64,000 nt of DNA, taken from JAILEN01 sp036723975 (GTDB lineage Bacteria; Bacillota; Clostridia; Lachnospirales; Lachnospiraceae). A model generated the notes under the pieces. The model did not search any database. It was given only the letters and a program-made list of their open reading frames with translations, and was not told the origin of the DNA. The DNA lies in the NCBI GenBank assembly GCA_036723975.1, contig DAIMGJ010000007.1, forward strand, positions 48,735 to 112,734, in the 5' to 3' direction. The position numbers were made by a program, and so were the translations under genes. Shown in pieces: positions 62,288 to 64,000 of this stretch; within the stretch, counting starts at the first letter, position 1, and the number at the start of each line of letters is the position of its first letter.

Positions 62288-63928
62288 ATGATTCAAGCAT
62301 CAAATGTCACTCTTCGTCTTGGGAAAAAAGCCCTTTTCGAAGATGTAAATATTAAATTTACGGAAGGTAACTGCTACGGTTTAATCGGAGCCAACGGTGC
62401 CGGAAAATCCACCTTCCTTAAAATCTTATCCGGAGTCCTAGAGCCGACCAACGGTGATGTCATCATCACTCCGGGACAGCGTCTTTCCGTTTTGGAACAG
62501 GACCACTTCAAATATGACGAATTTACTGTCTTAGATACAGTAATCATGGGAAATAAACGTCTTTACGACATTATGAAAGAAAAAGACGCCATCTATATGA
62601 AAGAGGATTTCTCTGATGAAGACGGAATCCGTGCTTCGGAACTTGAAGCAGAATTTGCAGAAATGGACGGATGGAATGCAGAAAGCGATGCTGCCACCCT
62701 GTTAAATGGACTGGGCGTACCTACCGAGGAGCACTACTCTCTCATGAAAGATTTGGATGGTGCCAAAAAGGTCAAAGTCTTACTTGCCCGTGCACTTTTC
62801 GGAAATCCTGACATCTTACTTTTGGATGAGCCTACAAACCACCTGGATTTGGATGCCATCGGCTGGTTAGAGGAGTTTTTAATCAACTTTGAAAATACCG
62901 TTATCGTGGTTTCCCACGACCGTTACTTCTTAAATAAGGTATGTACTCACACTGCTGATATCGACTATGGTAAGATTCAGCTCTATGCCGGAAACTATGA
63001 TTTCTGGTATGAATCTTCCCAGCTTATTATGAAGCAACGTAAGGAAGCAAACAAAAAGAAGGAAGAACAAATCAAGGAATTGCAGGAATTCATTCAGCGA
63101 TTCTCCGCAAACGCTTCTAAGTCCAAGCAGGCAACTTCCAGAAAGCGTGCCCTTGAAAAAATCGAGTTGGATGACATTCGTCCTTCTTCCCGTAAATATC
63201 CTTACATCGATTTCAGACCGAACCGTGAAATCGGAAACGAAGTACTTACTGTCGAACATCTTTCAAAAACCATTGACGGCGTAAAGGTTCTTGATGATAT
63301 TTCCTTTACTTTAAATCGTGAAGATAAAGTTGCTTTTGTTGGTTCCAACGAGGCAGCAAAAACCGTATTGTTCCAGATTTTAGCCGGTGAAATGGAACCG
63401 GACGAAGGTGAGTACAAATGGGGTGTTACTACATCTCAGTCTTACTTCCCGAAGGATAACACCAAGATTTTCGATACCGATCTTATTATCGTAGACTGGT
63501 TGACACAGTTCTCAGAAGTAAAAGACGCTACCTATGTTCGTGGATTTTTGGGAAGAATGTTGTTTGCCGGTGAAGACGGTGTAAAGAAAATGCGCGTATT
63601 ATCCGGTGGTGAAAAAGTACGCGTTCTTTTATCCCGAATGATGATTGAAGGATCAAACGTACTTATCTTAGACGAGCCTACCGACCACTTGGATATGGAA
63701 AGCATCACTGCATTAAACGAAGGCATGAAGAAGTTCAAAGGTGTACTTCTCTTCTCCTCTCGTGACCACCAGATTGTGGAAACCACAGCAAACCGAATCA
63801 TCGAAATTATGCCAAACGGTTCCATCATCGATAAGATTACCACTTACGATGAATACCTTGAATCCGATGAGATGGCTCGTAAGCGTGCGGTTTACAATAC
63901 GACTGACGACGAAGAAAACGACGACTAA
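62288..63928 (+). CDS. ABC-F family ATPase with one degenerate ATP site
   Basis: A 546-residue cytoplasmic protein with two ABC domains and a charged linker (about 245-300), resembling the YbiT branch of ABC-F ribosome-associated ATPases. Domain 1 has a normal Walker A (GANGAGKS, about 36-43), Walker B LLLDEPTNHLD and switch SHDR, but its signature reads LDGAKK. Domain 2 has a normal signature LSGGEK but Walker A GSNEAAKT, LILDEPTDHLD and SRDH instead of SHDR. All changed motifs fall in the same composite site. ATG 62288 follows AAAGGA. Likely acts in translation; not evidently a resistance gene. Confidence 0.9.
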   Translation: MIQASNVTLRLGKKALFEDVNIKFTEGNCYGLIGANGAGKSTFLKILSGVLEPTNGDVIITPGQRLSVLEQDHFKYDEFTVLDTVIMGNKRLYDIMKEKDAIYMKEDFSDEDGIRASELEAEFAEMDGWNAESDAATLLNGLGVPTEEHYSLMKDLDGAKKVKVLLARALFGNPDILLLDEPTNHLDLDAIGWLEEFLINFENTVIVVSHDRYFLNKVCTHTADIDYGKIQLYAGNYDFWYESSQLIMKQRKEANKKKEEQIKELQEFIQRFSANASKSKQATSRKRALEKIELDDIRPSSRKYPYIDFRPNREIGNEVLTVEHLSKTIDGVKVLDDISFTLNREDKVAFVGSNEAAKTVLFQILAGEMEPDEGEYKWGVTTSQSYFPKDNTKIFDTDLIIVDWLTQFSEVKDATYVRGFLGRMLFAGEDGVKKMRVLSGGEKVRVLLSRMMIEGSNVLILDEPTDHLDMESITALNEGMKKFKGVLLFSSRDHQIVETTANRIIEIMPNGSIIDKITTYDEYLESDEMARKRAVYNTTDDEENDD

Positions 63929-64000
63929 TTCCGTTGTTGCAAAGTGACAGTATATAGATATAGCGCACAGTTATTATAAAGTGTTTCGTGTCGTAATCTC

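Noticed and set aside
1..64000. CRISPR array or cas operon to go with the Cas10-like gene
   Set aside because: No series of regularly spaced direct repeats and no other cas product was found on either strand.

Overview
The window looks like a chromosomal segment from a motile, anaerobic, low-to-moderate GC Firmicute, most likely of the family Lachnospiraceae. The indicators are a pyruvate:ferredoxin oxidoreductase, acetate kinase, a biotin-dependent sodium-pump decarboxylase operon, meso-diaminopimelate dehydrogenase, CheV and two chemotaxis receptors, FliK- and FlhB-like flagellar proteins, strong AGGAGG-type ribosome binding sites and a tRNA gene without an encoded CCA. The genus is not determined. 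Nearly all genes lie on the minus strand; only tyrA-aroA and the ABC-F gene at the right end are on the plus strand. Gene density is high and no intergenic gap exceeds 300 bases. No insertion sequence, prophage, CRISPR array or rRNA was seen.

Layout, left to right. 1-5.1 kb: the 5' part of leuS, an orphan Cas10/Cmr2-like palm-domain protein, and an EF-G paralogue with eroded GTPase motifs. The last two share one short transcription unit, transcribed EF-G-like first. 5.2-7.7 kb: tyrA and aroA, then tRNA-Ala(CGC). 7.8-8.5 kb: a VapBC toxin-antitoxin pair with a palindromic operator in its promoter. 8.6-10.7 kb: a Gx-transporter/NusG-II membrane pair and a threonine ammonia-lyase. 10.8-18.2 kb: the rpmF-plsX-acpP-rnc-smc-ftsY housekeeping cluster. 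18.3-22.3 kb: ackA, tmcAL and a chemotaxis receptor. 22.4-26.5 kb: a split purine pathway end (AICAR formyltransferase plus archaeal-type PurO), ung, hisF and hisH. 26.5-33.2 kb: signalling and envelope genes (a 650-residue acidic membrane protein, CheV, a lipoprotein, a two-component system, a small membrane protein). 33.4-38.6 kb: a five-gene sodium-pump decarboxylase/transcarboxylase operon. 38.7-49.9 kb: scpAB, dut, plsY, der, yraN, flagellar-type proteins, rnhB, two signal peptidases, rbgA and ddh. 50-54.4 kb: a response regulator and the branched-chain amino acid cluster ilvN-ilvC-leuC-leuD, with a long palindromic element inside it. 54.5-62.1 kb: a CBS-type pyrophosphatase, a tail-anchored coiled-coil protein, nifJ and a second receptor. 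62.2-64 kb: an asymmetric ABC-F ATPase.

Most of the window is core metabolism and cell biology. Pyruvate oxidation (nifJ), substrate-level ATP from acetyl phosphate (ackA) and sodium export by decarboxylation form a typical anaerobic energy set; TmcAL consumes acetate for tRNA modification. The most unusual signal is the pair at 1.3-5.0 kb. A Cas10-like protein keeps the acidic residues expected of a nucleotide cyclase, has no CRISPR or cas genes near it, and follows a translational-GTPase paralogue that has lost the usual catalytic His and the NKxD motif. I propose this as a candidate undescribed nucleotide-signalling module tied to translation. That function is inference from motifs and context only.
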